This document shows, piece by piece, positions 25,854 to 33,698 of a stretch of 64,000 bases of DNA (the stretch's first letter is position 1; each line of letters opens with the position of its first letter). Made by a program: the position numbers and the translations under genes. The notes under the pieces are model-generated. The model saw nothing but the letters and a program-made list of their open reading frames with translations, ran no database searches and was not told the DNA's origin. The DNA is from Thermoanaerobaculales bacterium (GTDB lineage: Bacteria; Acidobacteriota; Thermoanaerobaculia; Thermoanaerobaculales; Sulfomarinibacteraceae), in contig JALOLD010000014.1 in assembly GCA_025456145.1 (NCBI GenBank), forward strand, positions 1 to 64,000, given 5' to 3'.

Positions 25854-25879
25854 CCGGGCGCCGGGGGACGCCCCTCCGG

Positions 25880-26749
25880 TCAGGAGCGTCGGCCGGCGGT
25901 CAACGCCATCACGACGGTCGCGCCGAGGATGATCGCGCCTCCGAGGCAGGCCCACACGGTCGGCGTCTCGCCGTGGACGAGCCACGCCCACAGCGGGTTG
26001 AGCACCGGCTCGGCGAGCAGGATGAGCGAGGCCTCGATCGCCGGGACGCGCGCGACGCCGCGCACCAGGAAGGCGTAGGCGAGCCCGATCTGGACGACCC
26101 CGAGGAAGAGCACCGTCGCCCAGTCGACCGCCGTCGAGGCGACCACCGGGAAGGCGAGGGGCGCGGTGGCGGCGGCGGCGAGGAGGTTGCCCCCACACAC
26201 CGCGGCGGTCGCGGCGCCGGGGTCGGCGACCCCGCGGCCGAGCCAGCGCAGCCCGACGATGCACAGCGCCCAGGTCAGCCCCGAGACGGCGCCGAGGACA
26301 TTTCCGGTGGCGGGGTCGGGGGCGATGGCGGTCGCCGGCTGGCCGCCGATGAAGAAGAGCGCCATCCCGGCGGCCATGGCGGCCATCACCGCGAGCTGGC
26401 GGCGGCGGATCCGCTCGCCGAGCAGCCACGGCCCGAGGAGGAGCACATACAGCGGCGCCGCCGCCTGGAGGAAGATCGCGTTGGCGGCGGTCGTGAGCTT
26501 GGTGGCGAGGACGAAGAGGATCATCGTCGTCGCGTAGGCGGCGGCGACCGGCCAGATGCGCCGGCTCCAGCGCTGGCGGGCGGCCGGGAGGAAGAGGAAG
26601 ATCGCGATCGCCGCCACGGTCGAGCGGAAGCACGCGACCTGGAAGCCGCCGAGGGAGCACGCCTTGACCGCGGCGCCCCCGGTGGAGAACAGCACCGCCG
26701 CGGCGAGCACCATGGCGCGGTCGCGGGCAGCGGCGGGGTCGTCGCTCAT
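25880..26749 (-). CDS. EamA (DMT) family transporter
   Basis: A 289-residue inner-membrane protein with about ten hydrophobic helices in two EamA repeats. The first repeat begins LAAAVLFSTGGAAVKACSLGG; the second holds GLTWALCIVGLRWLGRG and SLILLAEPVLNPLWAWLVHG. Relatives export amino acids or metabolites, and the substrate is not predictable. TAGAAT at 26759-26764 lies 9 nt before the ATG on the minus strand, back to back with the pyr promoter region. Confidence 0.88.
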   Translation of the reverse strand: MSDDPAAARDRAMVLAAAVLFSTGGAAVKACSLGGFQVACFRSTVAAIAIFLFLPAARQRWSRRIWPVAAAYATTMILFVLATKLTTAANAIFLQAAAPLYVLLLGPWLLGERIRRRQLAVMAAMAAGMALFFIGGQPATAIAPDPATGNVLGAVSGLTWALCIVGLRWLGRGVADPGAATAAVCGGNLLAAAATAPLAFPVVASTAVDWATVLFLGVVQIGLAYAFLVRGVARVPAIEASLILLAEPVLNPLWAWLVHGETPTVWACLGGAIILGATVVMALTAGRRS

Positions 26750-26762
26750 CGGGCCGGCATTC

Positions 26763-26778
26763 TATCCTGTGTTACCAT
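26763..26778 (+). promoter_or_regulatory. Candidate pyr operon -10 boxes
   Basis: TATCCT (26763-26768) and TACCAT (26773-26778) both fit the TANNNT pattern. The first overlaps the divergent EamA -10. The second lies 7 nt before the leader ORF start, so transcription from it would give a leaderless leader peptide. No good -35 is seen for either. Confidence 0.4.
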
Positions 26779-26785
26779 CCCGCCG

Positions 26786-26857
26786 ATGGACGCCCCTGGC
26801 TTGCCGAAGGCGACACGCTTCCCGCACGGGGAGCTTTTTTTGACCCGGGAGAGCTGA
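26786..26857 (+). CDS. Putative pyr leader peptide spanning the attenuator
   Basis: A 23-codon ORF beginning MDAPGLPKAT runs right through the terminator hairpin and its T7 tract and stops 2 nt before the pyrR ATG. The layout resembles the E. coli pyrBI leader, where ribosomes trailing a UTP-stalled polymerase block the terminator. The peptide itself is probably unimportant. There is no Shine-Dalgarno; a -10-like TACCAT 7 nt upstream would make it leaderless. Confidence 0.45.
   Translation: MDAPGLPKATRFPHGELFLTRES
26817..26841 (+). terminator. Intrinsic terminator (attenuator) before pyrR
   Basis: Stem gcttcccg (26817-26824) and cggggagc (26827-26834) with one G-U pair, followed directly by seven T residues (26835-26841). 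It sits between the pyr promoter region and pyrR, so full-length operon mRNA needs read-through. Either PyrR or leader translation could control it; I see no clear PyrR-binding loop consensus. Confidence 0.75.
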
Positions 26858-26859
26858 CG

Positions 26860-27435
26860 ATGGCTCATGACCAGAAGAGGCCGGCCTCCGTGCTCCAGAT
26901 CATGGACGCCAAGGCCGTCCAGCGGACGGTGGTGCGGATGGCGGCGCAGATCGTCGAGCGCGACTCCGACGGGGTGATGCTGGTCGGGATCCACACCCGG
27001 GGCGTACCCCTCGCCGACCGGATCGCCGCCGAGCTCGCGAGCACCACCGGCACGCCCCCGGTGGTCGGCCGGCTCGACATCACCCTGTACCGCGACGACA
27101 TCGGACCCTGGCGGCCCGCCCACACCCAGCCGGTGCTCCGCAAGACGGTGCTCCCGGTGTCGATCGACGGCAAGGTGATCTATCTGGTCGACGACGTGCT
27201 CTACACCGGCCGGACGGTGCGCGCGGCCCTCGACACCCTGATCGACTATGGACGGCCGCGGGCGATCCGGCTGGCGGTGCTCGTCGACCGCGGCCATCGC
27301 GAGCTGCCGGTCGCCGCCGACGTCGTCGGCAAGGTGGTCGTCACCACACGCCGCGAGGACGTCCAGGTGCGGCTGCGGCCGGCCGACGACGAGGACGGGG
27401 TGTGGCTCGGAAGGGAGGCGCCCGATGGCAGTTGA
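26860..27435 (+). CDS. pyrR: Bifunctional pyr operon attenuator / uracil phosphoribosyltransferase
   Basis: A 191-residue type I phosphoribosyltransferase. The PRPP loop is in [19 protein letters not shown], and [19 protein letters not shown] is typical of PyrR. PyrR binds pyr mRNA in the presence of UMP and promotes termination, and has a side uracil phosphoribosyltransferase activity. It follows an attenuator and overlaps pyrB by 11 bp, so it probably governs its own operon. Confidence 0.94.
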   Translation: MAHDQKRPASVLQIMDAKAVQRTVVRMAAQIVERDSDGVMLVGIHTRGVPLADRIAAELASTTGTPPVVGRLDITLYRDDIGPWRPAHTQPVLRKTVLPVSIDGKVIYLVDDVLYTGRTVRAALDTLIDYGRPRAIRLAVLVDRGHRELPVAADVVGKVVVTTRREDVQVRLRPADDEDGVWLGREAPDGS

Positions 27436-28384
27436 ACGGGCGGCCGGGCTCGCGGCCAAGGACGTGGTCGGGATCGCGACGCTGAGCCCGGGCGAGATCC
27501 AGCTCATCCTCGACACCGCCGAGGAGCTGCTCGAGGTCGCCAAGCGGCCGATCAAGAAGGTCCCGGCGCTGCGCGGGATGACCGTCGTCAACCTCTTCAT
27601 GGAGCCGTCGACCCGGACCCGCTTCTCCTTCGAGGTCGCGGAGAAACGGCTCAGCGCCGACACCCTCAACTTCTCCGCCTCGACCTCGTCGGTGACCAAG
27701 GGCGAGACGCTGTTCGACACCGCGCGCAACCTGATGGCGATGGCGCCCGACTTCATCGTCATCCGCCACCCCAACTCGGGCGCGCCGCACCGGCTCGCCG
27801 GCGTCGTCCCGGCGTCGATCATCAACGCCGGCGACGGGATCAACGAGCACCCGACCCAGGCGCTGCTCGACGCCTTCACGATGCGCCAGCACCTCGGCCG
27901 GCTCGAGGGGCTCAAGGTGGTCATCGCCGGCGACATCCGCCACTCCCGGGTGGCCCGGTCCAACGCCTTCCTGCTGACCAAGATGGGCGCCGAGGTCCGC
28001 TTCGTCGCGCCGGCCTCGCTGCTTCCGGTCGATGTCGAGACCCTCGGGGTCTCGGCCTTCCGTCGCATCGAGCCGGCCCTCGAGGGGGCCGACGTGGTGA
28101 TGATGCTGCGCATCCAGCTCGAGCGTCAGAAGAAGGTCAACTTCCCGTCGATGCGCGAGTACTACGACTTCTTCGCGCTCACCGAGGAGCGCCTCGCCCT
28201 GGCCTCGCCGAACGCCAAGGTCATGCACCCGGGCCCGATGAACCGCGGCGTCGAGATCGACTCGCTGGTCGCCGACGGCCGGCAGTCGGTGATCCTCGAG
28301 CAGGTGACCAACGGCGTCGCGATCCGCATGGCCATTCTCTACCTGCTCGCCGGAGGACGCAGTGACTCGGCTTCTGATTCGTAA
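27425..28384 (+). CDS. pyrB: Aspartate carbamoyltransferase catalytic subunit
   Basis: A 319-residue ATCase that makes carbamoyl aspartate from aspartate and carbamoyl phosphate. Carbamoyl-phosphate residues are in [14 protein letters not shown], with [28 protein letters not shown] and [12 protein letters not shown]. The loop [12 protein letters not shown] supplies the Ser and Lys from the neighbouring subunit. No pyrI regulatory subunit follows; pyrC overlaps its end by 23 bp. A non-covalent PyrB-PyrC complex is plausible, as known in some bacteria. Confidence 0.96.
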   Translation: MAVERAAGLAAKDVVGIATLSPGEIQLILDTAEELLEVAKRPIKKVPALRGMTVVNLFMEPSTRTRFSFEVAEKRLSADTLNFSASTSSVTKGETLFDTARNLMAMAPDFIVIRHPNSGAPHRLAGVVPASIINAGDGINEHPTQALLDAFTMRQHLGRLEGLKVVIAGDIRHSRVARSNAFLLTKMGAEVRFVAPASLLPVDVETLGVSAFRRIEPALEGADVVMMLRIQLERQKKVNFPSMREYYDFFALTEERLALASPNAKVMHPGPMNRGVEIDSLVADGRQSVILEQVTNGVAIRMAILYLLAGGRSDSASDS

Positions 28385-29654
28385 CGGTCGCGTGGTCGAC
28401 CCGTCGCAGGGGCTCGACGAGGGCATGGACATCCTCCTCGAGGACGGCTGCGTCGCCGCGCTCGGCGAGCGGCTGCGGGCCGTGAAGGGCACGCCGGTCC
28501 TCGACGCCTCCGACCTCGTCGTCGCGCCCGGTTTCATCGACCTCCACTGCCACCTGCGCGAGCCCGGGGCCGAGCACAAGGAGACCATCGCGAGCGGCCT
28601 CAGGGCGGCGGCGGCCGGCGGCTACACCGCGGTCTGCGCGATGGCCGACAGCGACCCCGCCAACGACGATCCGGCGGTCACCCGCTATGTCCGCGAGATG
28701 GCCGAGGAGGTGGACGGCACCCGCCTGTATCCGATCGGCGCGATCTCCAAGGGACGCAACGGCGAGGCGATGGCCGAGATCGGCGAGATGGTCGACGAGG
28801 GTGCGGTGGCGTTCTCCGACGCCGACCGTCCGGTGAGCAACGCCCTGCTGCTCCGGCGCGCCCTCGAGTATGCCCTGAGCTTCGACGTACCGATCGTCTC
28901 CTACCCGATGGACCCGGACCTGGCCGACGGCGGCTCGATGCACGAGGGGGCGGTGTCGACCCGGATCGGGCTGCGCGGCCTGCCGGCGGCGGCCGAGGAG
29001 ATCGTGGTCGCGCGGGACATCCTGATCGCCGAGTCGGTGCGCGGCCGGCTCCACCTCTGCCACCTCTCGACGGGCGCCAGCCTCGACCTCGTCCGGTCGG
29101 CCAAACAGAAAGGCTTCGAGGTGAGCTGCGACGTCGCGCCCCACCACTTCATCCTGACCGACGAGGACGTCGCGGCCTCCAACTACGACCCGAACTGGAA
29201 GACCTACCCCCCGCTGCGCTCGGCGGCCGAGGTCGAGGGGGTGCTCCAGGCGATCTACGACGGGACCGTCGACGCGATCGCCTCCGACCACTCGCCGCAC
29301 CACGCCGACGAGAAGGAGCTCGACTTCGGCGACGCCCCCTTCGGCGTCATCGGCCTCGAGACGACGGTCGGCCTGGCCGTCGACCGGCTGCTCCACGGCA
29401 AGGTCATCGGCATCTCCCAGCTCGTCCGCCTGCTCTCGACCGGCCCGGCCGAGGTGCTCGGGCTGCCCGGCGGCAGCCTCAGGGAGGGCGAGCCGGCCGA
29501 CCTCACCCTGCTCGACCTGCGCAAGCGCTGGACGGTCAACCCGGCGAAGCTCCTCTCGAAGGCCCGCAACACGCCGTTCGCCGGACGCCGTCTCAAGGGC
29601 GCTCCGGTCGCGACGATCGTCGGCGGAAAGGTGATCTGGCAGTCGAGCCGCTGA
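28362..29654 (+). CDS. pyrC: Dihydroorotase (class I type) with divergent active site
   Basis: A 430-residue amidohydrolase encoded in the pyr operon, starting with GTG inside pyrB. Retained residues are the zinc pair H62/H64 in [10 protein letters not shown], Asp153, His234 in HLCHLSTG and Asp309 in ASDHSPHH. Compared with canonical class I enzymes, the usual MPNT is MADS (substrate Asn becomes Asp96), DHCED is SYPMD (zinc-ligand His becomes Tyr181), SDDG is SDAD, and NPPLR is YPPLR (Asn becomes Tyr282). One metal site therefore looks damaged. It may be a weak or one-zinc enzyme, or a structural PyrC-prime partner of PyrB. Position favours a role in pyrimidine synthesis. Confidence 0.82.
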   Translation: MTRLLIRNGRVVDPSQGLDEGMDILLEDGCVAALGERLRAVKGTPVLDASDLVVAPGFIDLHCHLREPGAEHKETIASGLRAAAAGGYTAVCAMADSDPANDDPAVTRYVREMAEEVDGTRLYPIGAISKGRNGEAMAEIGEMVDEGAVAFSDADRPVSNALLLRRALEYALSFDVPIVSYPMDPDLADGGSMHEGAVSTRIGLRGLPAAAEEIVVARDILIAESVRGRLHLCHLSTGASLDLVRSAKQKGFEVSCDVAPHHFILTDEDVAASNYDPNWKTYPPLRSAAEVEGVLQAIYDGTVDAIASDHSPHHADEKELDFGDAPFGVIGLETTVGLAVDRLLHGKVIGISQLVRLLSTGPAEVLGLPGGSLREGEPADLTLLDLRKRWTVNPAKLLSKARNTPFAGRRLKGAPVATIVGGKVIWQSSR

Positions 29655-29726
29655 CCCGGCCGGGCCGTCCCGGTCGCGATCCGGGGCTTCCGAAACGGGT
29701 CGGTCCGGACCGGGGGGACCTGTGCT

Positions 29727-29732
29727 ATCCTT
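29727..29732 (+). promoter_or_regulatory. Extended -10 box of rpsA
   Basis: TGC-TATCCT, an extended -10, 41 nt before the rpsA ATG. Confidence 0.45.
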
Positions 29733-29773
29733 CCGGCTCCCGTGCGCCGCACGGTAGCGAGCAGAGGCCTTCC

Positions 29774-31183
29774 ATGACCGACCAACCCATCCCCAGCAAC
29801 GATTTCGAGCTGGCGCTCCGGGAGAGCCTGGACGCCGAGACGGCCGTCATCGGCGATCTCATCCGGGGCACGATCGTCGCGGTCCACGGCGATGTCGCCC
29901 TGGTCGACATCGCCGGCAAGTCCGAGGCGGTGCTGCCGCGCGACGAGCTCGAGGACCTCGGCACCGGCGACCCGGTCGAGGTCGTCGTCACCGGGATCGG
30001 CGAGGAGATCCGGGTCTCCCGCCGGTTGGCCCTCGAGCTCCAGCTCAAGGAAAAGCTGGCCGACGCGGTCGAGTCGGGGGAGGCGGTCGAGGGCAAGGTG
30101 GTCGGCCGGCGCAAGGGCGGCTTCGACGTGACGATCGCCGGCGTCCGCGGCTTCTGCCCGATGTCGCAGATCTCGGATCTTCGCGGCGAGGACCTCGACA
30201 GCCACCTCGGACAGACCTACACCTTCAAGGTGCTCGAGTTCGACCCCGACCAGCGCAAGCTCGTCGTGTCGCGGGCCGCGCTGCTGCGCGAGGAGAAGGA
30301 GCGGCTGCGGGCCGACGCCTGGGAGCGCCTCGAGCCTGGGGCGGTGGTCGACGGGACCGTCGGATCGCTGACCGAGTTCGGCGCCTTTGTCGACATCGGC
30401 GGGGTCGACGGGCTGGTCCACGTCACCGAGATCGCCCACCACCGGGTCAACCGGCCGTCCGACGCCCTGGCGATCGGCCAGCCGGTGACCGTCAAGATCC
30501 TCGACGTCGACCGCGCCAAGAACCGGATCTCGCTGTCCATCAAGCAGCTGCTCGCCAACCCCTGGGACGGCGTCGACGAGCGCTACGCGCCGCGTACCGC
30601 CTTCTCGGGGACGGTCGTCCGGGCGACCGACTTCGGCGTCTTCGTCGAGCTCGAGCCCGGCCTCGACGGCCTCGTCCACGTCAGCCAGCTCCAGCCCGGG
30701 GTCGAGCTCGGCTCGGCCGAGCTCGCGGTCGGCGCGACGGTCCAGGGATGGGTCCGCGATGTCGACCCGACCAACCACCGGATCGGGCTGACCATGCGCC
30801 GGCTGCCCGACCGCGACCCGTGGGAGCGCATCGAGATGCGCTACCAGGAGGGTCAGGTGGTCGAGGGGACGGTCGAGAACGGCGCCGACTTCGGCGTCTT
30901 CGTCGAGCTTGAGCCGGGTCTGAGCGGGCTGATCCCGATCTCCGAGCTCGGGGTCGAGCGGGGCACCGACCCGCGCTCGGTCTTCCAGCCCGGTGAGAAG
31001 GTCAAGGTCAAGGTCATGACCCTCGACCCGGGCCGCCAGCGGATCAGCCTCTCGGTCAGGGCCTACCAGCACGAGCAGGAGCGCCAGGAGTACGCCGGCC
31101 ACATGTCGAGCGGGAGCGCCGAGCCGACGATGACCGGTTTCGGCGCCCAGCTCCAGGCCGCGCTCAAGGGCAACAAGAAGTAG
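29774..31183 (+). CDS. rpsA: 30S ribosomal protein S1
   Basis: 469 residues with five S1 (OB-fold) domains, one fewer than the E. coli protein. Domain starts are about residues 29 (GDLIRGTIVAVHGDVALVDI), 101 (GEAVEGKVVGRRKGGFDVTI), 190 (GAVVDGTVGSLTEFGAFVDI), 275 (FSGTVVRATDFGVFVELEP) and 359 (VVEGTVENGADFGVFVELEP). The first two bind the ribosome and the others bind mRNA in the known protein. A strong terminator follows. The leaderless character of many genes here would bypass S1. Confidence 0.95.
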   Translation: MTDQPIPSNDFELALRESLDAETAVIGDLIRGTIVAVHGDVALVDIAGKSEAVLPRDELEDLGTGDPVEVVVTGIGEEIRVSRRLALELQLKEKLADAVESGEAVEGKVVGRRKGGFDVTIAGVRGFCPMSQISDLRGEDLDSHLGQTYTFKVLEFDPDQRKLVVSRAALLREEKERLRADAWERLEPGAVVDGTVGSLTEFGAFVDIGGVDGLVHVTEIAHHRVNRPSDALAIGQPVTVKILDVDRAKNRISLSIKQLLANPWDGVDERYAPRTAFSGTVVRATDFGVFVELEPGLDGLVHVSQLQPGVELGSAELAVGATVQGWVRDVDPTNHRIGLTMRRLPDRDPWERIEMRYQEGQVVEGTVENGADFGVFVELEPGLSGLIPISELGVERGTDPRSVFQPGEKVKVKVMTLDPGRQRISLSVRAYQHEQERQEYAGHMSSGSAEPTMTGFGAQLQAALKGNKK

Positions 31184-31207
31184 ACTCCGGGTAAGCCGGA
31201 ACGAGAG

Positions 31208-31231
31208 AACCGCCCTTTCGGGCGGTTTTTT
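31208..31231 (+). terminator. Intrinsic terminator of rpsA
   Basis: Stem aaccgccc / gggcggtt with a tttc loop and a T-run, 25 nt after the stop codon. Confidence 0.93.
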
Positions 31232-31235
31232 CGTC

Positions 31236-31309
31236 TGGAGGCGACGCCCGGATTCGAACCGGGGATAAGGGCTTTGCAGGCCCCTGCCTTACCACTTGGC
31301 CACGTCGCC
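31236..31309 (-). tRNA. tRNA-Cys (GCA)
   Basis: Read on the minus strand it starts ggcgacgtggccaagtggta and folds as a cloverleaf: acceptor ggcgacg/cgtcgcc, anticodon loop ctgcaaa (GCA), and T-arm ccccggttcgaatccggg. A CCA end is encoded at 31236-31238. It has its own consensus promoter. Confidence 0.95.
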
Positions 31310-31320
31310 GTGGGAGCGGC

Positions 31321-31349
31321 ATTCTATGCCACGGGTGGGGGAGGGTCAA
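31321..31349 (-). promoter_or_regulatory. Promoter of tRNA-Cys
   Basis: On the minus strand TTGACC (31344-31349), 17 bp, TAGAAT (31321-31326); the tRNA 5' end is 12 nt further. Confidence 0.8.
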
Positions 31350-31441
31350 GGCGCAGCGACAGCGGCAGCGGTCGAGGAAGTGGCGGGACTCCGAGCCCTC
31401 AAGCCCACAGGACCTCGGCCCGTGCACCATCCGATATATGG

Positions 31442-31464
31442 AAAACGCCGGCTCGGGGCCGGCG
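31442..31464 (-). terminator. Terminator after tRNA-Gly
   Basis: On the minus strand acgccggc, a short loop and gccggcg, followed by tttt, 18 nt past the tRNA-Gly 3' end. It separates the two tRNA genes into independent units. Confidence 0.75.
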
Positions 31465-31481
31465 TGTGTCAGGTCGTGCGA

Positions 31482-31556
<75 letters not shown>

Positions 31557-31580
31557 TCAGGGCCCCTTTCGGGGAGGGGG

Positions 31581-31609
31581 AATGTAGCAACCCGGGGACC
31601 CGGTGTCAA
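31581..31609 (-). promoter_or_regulatory. Promoter of tRNA-Gly
   Basis: On the minus strand TTGACA (31604-31609), 17 bp, TACATT (31581-31586), 25 nt before the tRNA. Confidence 0.8.
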
Positions 31610-31630
31610 CTCTGTGAGGTCCGGCCGGGC

Positions 31631-33082
31631 TCAGCCGTCGGCTCTGGTCTTGAAGTCCTTGCCGACCCAGCCCTTGGCCGAGAACAGGATGAAGCTCGAC
31701 AGCATCGCGATGCAGGCAGAGATCAGCCACAGGGTCTCGGGGCTCTTCGGACCGTCGGCCGGGACGTACCTCGAGATCAGGGTGCCCGAGTACAGCGGCA
31801 CGATCAGCTTGGTGAGGAACCACGGGAACTGGGCGACCCCCATGTAGACGCCGGTCCGTCCCTCGGGGGCGATCTCGGCCGCGTACTGGAGAAAGCGCGG
31901 CTGCCACATCGCCTCGCCGATCGTCATGATGAACAGGTAGGCGAAGAGCAGGTAGCCGGTCGTCCCGATGGCCAGCAGGAACGCCGGCGCGGCCATGATG
32001 AAGGTGCCGATGACCATCATGTTGTAGACCTTCCGCTTCTGGGTCACGGCGGCGACGATCGGCGCGAAGATGAAGATCAGGATCGGGTTGAAGTTGGCGG
32101 CGATCTCGAAGTACTCGCCGATCCAGCCCGAGTACGACCGGTTGATGTAAACCGGCAGCACCAGCCAGTTGTAGGCGAACAGGGTCTGAACGGGAATCAG
32201 CGCGAAGATGAAGAAGGTGAACTTGAGGTCGGTGAAGGGGTGATTGACGACCCAGTCCTTGAAGTTCGCCCAGAATCCGATCGGGCCCGGCGCCGACCCC
32301 GGCGCCGCCGTGTCGGCGGCCTCCTCGGCCGCGCTCCCTCCCGTGTCGAGGGCCTTCAACGCGGCGGTCTCGGCCTTGGCGGTGACGATCGCGGCGGCCA
32401 CGGTCTGCCGGTTGAGCAGGGTGACGGTGACGAAGAGCGCGACCACGGTCATCGCGGCGTAGACCCAGAAGACGCCGACGATGCCGAGGCCGAGCCAGTC
32501 GTCGTCCCGGAGCAGGAAGGCGAAGCTGGGCAGCCAGCCGCCGAGGTTCATCAGTGCATAGAGCATCGCGAAGGCCATCCCGGCGGTCTTGGGGTTGGTG
32601 AACTGACGAACCGCCGTATAGGCCGCCGGCTGGTACATGCCGTAGCCGATCACGATGAGCAGGATCCCACCCATGGTCGCCAGGTGGAGGGTCGAGCCGA
32701 GCCCGGCCGGCTCGAAGACATAGCCCGCCCCGGCGATCAGCACCCGACCGCCGAGCAGCAGCAGGAAGGCCCAGATCAGGGCTTTGCGGACGCCGAACTT
32801 GTCGGCGACGAAGCCGAGGAAGAACATCGACAGCGTGATCCCCGCCGTGAGGACCCCGACCATCAGCCCGGCCGGGACATCCGGGTTCTCGACCCCGGTG
32901 AAGACGAAGTCCGAGAAGTAGAGCGCGAGGTAGCTGAGCACCCCGAAGTAGGCGGTCCCTTCGAGCACGTAGCCCAGGTTGACTCCCCACAGGGCGCGGG
33001 GGGCGTGGATGAGGTCGATGAATGGCTGGACGATCTCGCGCAGCGGGTTTTTCGGCGCGACGGGCTCGGTGGATTGGGCCAT
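31631..33082 (-). CDS. MFS transporter, POT/peptide-permease-like
   Basis: A 483-residue inner-membrane protein with about twelve hydrophobic helices. Early motifs are GYVLEGTAYFGVLSYLALYF and the loop GFVADKFGVRKAL (MFS motif A). YALMNLGGWLPS resembles the Asn-Leu-Gly motif of proton-dependent oligopeptide transporters. A long acidic, Ala-rich cytoplasmic loop lies around residues 225-260. The start is fixed by gaggaggatcc, with a TACAAT -10 just upstream. Substrate is not certain; a peptide or sugar is possible. Confidence 0.85.
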   Translation of the reverse strand: MAQSTEPVAPKNPLREIVQPFIDLIHAPRALWGVNLGYVLEGTAYFGVLSYLALYFSDFVFTGVENPDVPAGLMVGVLTAGITLSMFFLGFVADKFGVRKALIWAFLLLLGGRVLIAGAGYVFEPAGLGSTLHLATMGGILLIVIGYGMYQPAAYTAVRQFTNPKTAGMAFAMLYALMNLGGWLPSFAFLLRDDDWLGLGIVGVFWVYAAMTVVALFVTVTLLNRQTVAAAIVTAKAETAALKALDTGGSAAEEAADTAAPGSAPGPIGFWANFKDWVVNHPFTDLKFTFFIFALIPVQTLFAYNWLVLPVYINRSYSGWIGEYFEIAANFNPILIFIFAPIVAAVTQKRKVYNMMVIGTFIMAAPAFLLAIGTTGYLLFAYLFIMTIGEAMWQPRFLQYAAEIAPEGRTGVYMGVAQFPWFLTKLIVPLYSGTLISRYVPADGPKSPETLWLISACIAMLSSFILFSAKGWVGKDFKTRADG

Positions 33083-33168
33083 GGATCCTCCTCGGAGCGT
33101 CGGGGCATTGTACATGGCGGCGGAGGGCCCGGGGAGGTGACGGGACAGTGCCAGGGGCGGCGGCAGCA

Positions 33169-33204
33169 CCCGCGTCCGAGTCCGCGTCCGAGTCCGCGTC
33201 CGAT
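33169..33204. repeat. (GCGTCC)n hexamer array
   Basis: Alternating cgcgtccgagtc units, the inverted complement of the ggacgc/ggactc arrays elsewhere, 90 bp upstream of the MFS gene. The stretch 33205-33372 between this array and repeat copy B is irregular cggcag/cgacag-rich DNA without a gene. Confidence 0.75.
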
Positions 33205-33372
33205 GTTCAGAGACAGCGGCAGCGTCAGGGGCCGTTTGGGGATGCGTGGGCGGGTCGTTGACGGCCCGCCCGCCCGCCGACCGCAACAGCGGCAGGAGCG
33301 GCGTCAGCGACAGCGTCCGGATCAAGGGGCAGCGGCAGAAACAGTGGCGGAGCGGGGACCGGTGGAGGCGAG

Positions 33373-33609
33373 GATGCCGGCGCCGCGAGCGGCGGCCTGC
33401 ATCGTGGCCGGGACACCTGCTCAGAGGCGCGCCTCCCGGGGTTGCCCGGCTGGACATTGTGCCTGAGGCCTAGCGGACGAGAGCGCGCTTCTGAGCACTA
33501 TGTCGAGCCCGGCACGCCCGGTGAGCAGCGGTGCTCAGGGAGGCGTGCGGGTGGCGCTCCGGGGAGGTCGGCGCGTCCGACGCGCCGCCGCAATTCGTCC
33601 GACGGATTG
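33373..33609. repeat. Dispersed intergenic repeat, copy B
   Basis: This copy lacks the first 130 bp of copies A and C. It starts at gccggcgccgcgagcggcgg and includes the hairpin with core arms at 33444-33462 and 33495-33513 and a 32-nt loop. A tail shared with copy C follows: cgctccggggaggtcgg, then stem-loops at 33570-33586 (ggcgcgtc/c/gacgcgcc) and 33590-33610. Both stem-loops carry the 9-mer cgtccgacg. It then runs straight into a CTGCCG array. The 615-bp gap 33083-33698 holds no gene. Confidence 0.85.
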
Positions 33610-33698
33610 CTGCCGCTGCCGCTGCAGTCGGGCGCGGACTCGGACGCGGACTCGGACGCGGACTCGGACGCTGACGCGGACTCGGACGCGGACGCGGA
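33610..33698. repeat. Paired hexamer arrays ending at a stop codon
   Basis: (CTGCCG)n at 33610-33625, an 11-bp gap, then about ten ggacgc/ggactc hexamers to 33698. The array touches the stop codon (33699-33701) of the pyrophosphorylase gene, so it forms the start of that gene's 3' untranslated region. Confidence 0.85.
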
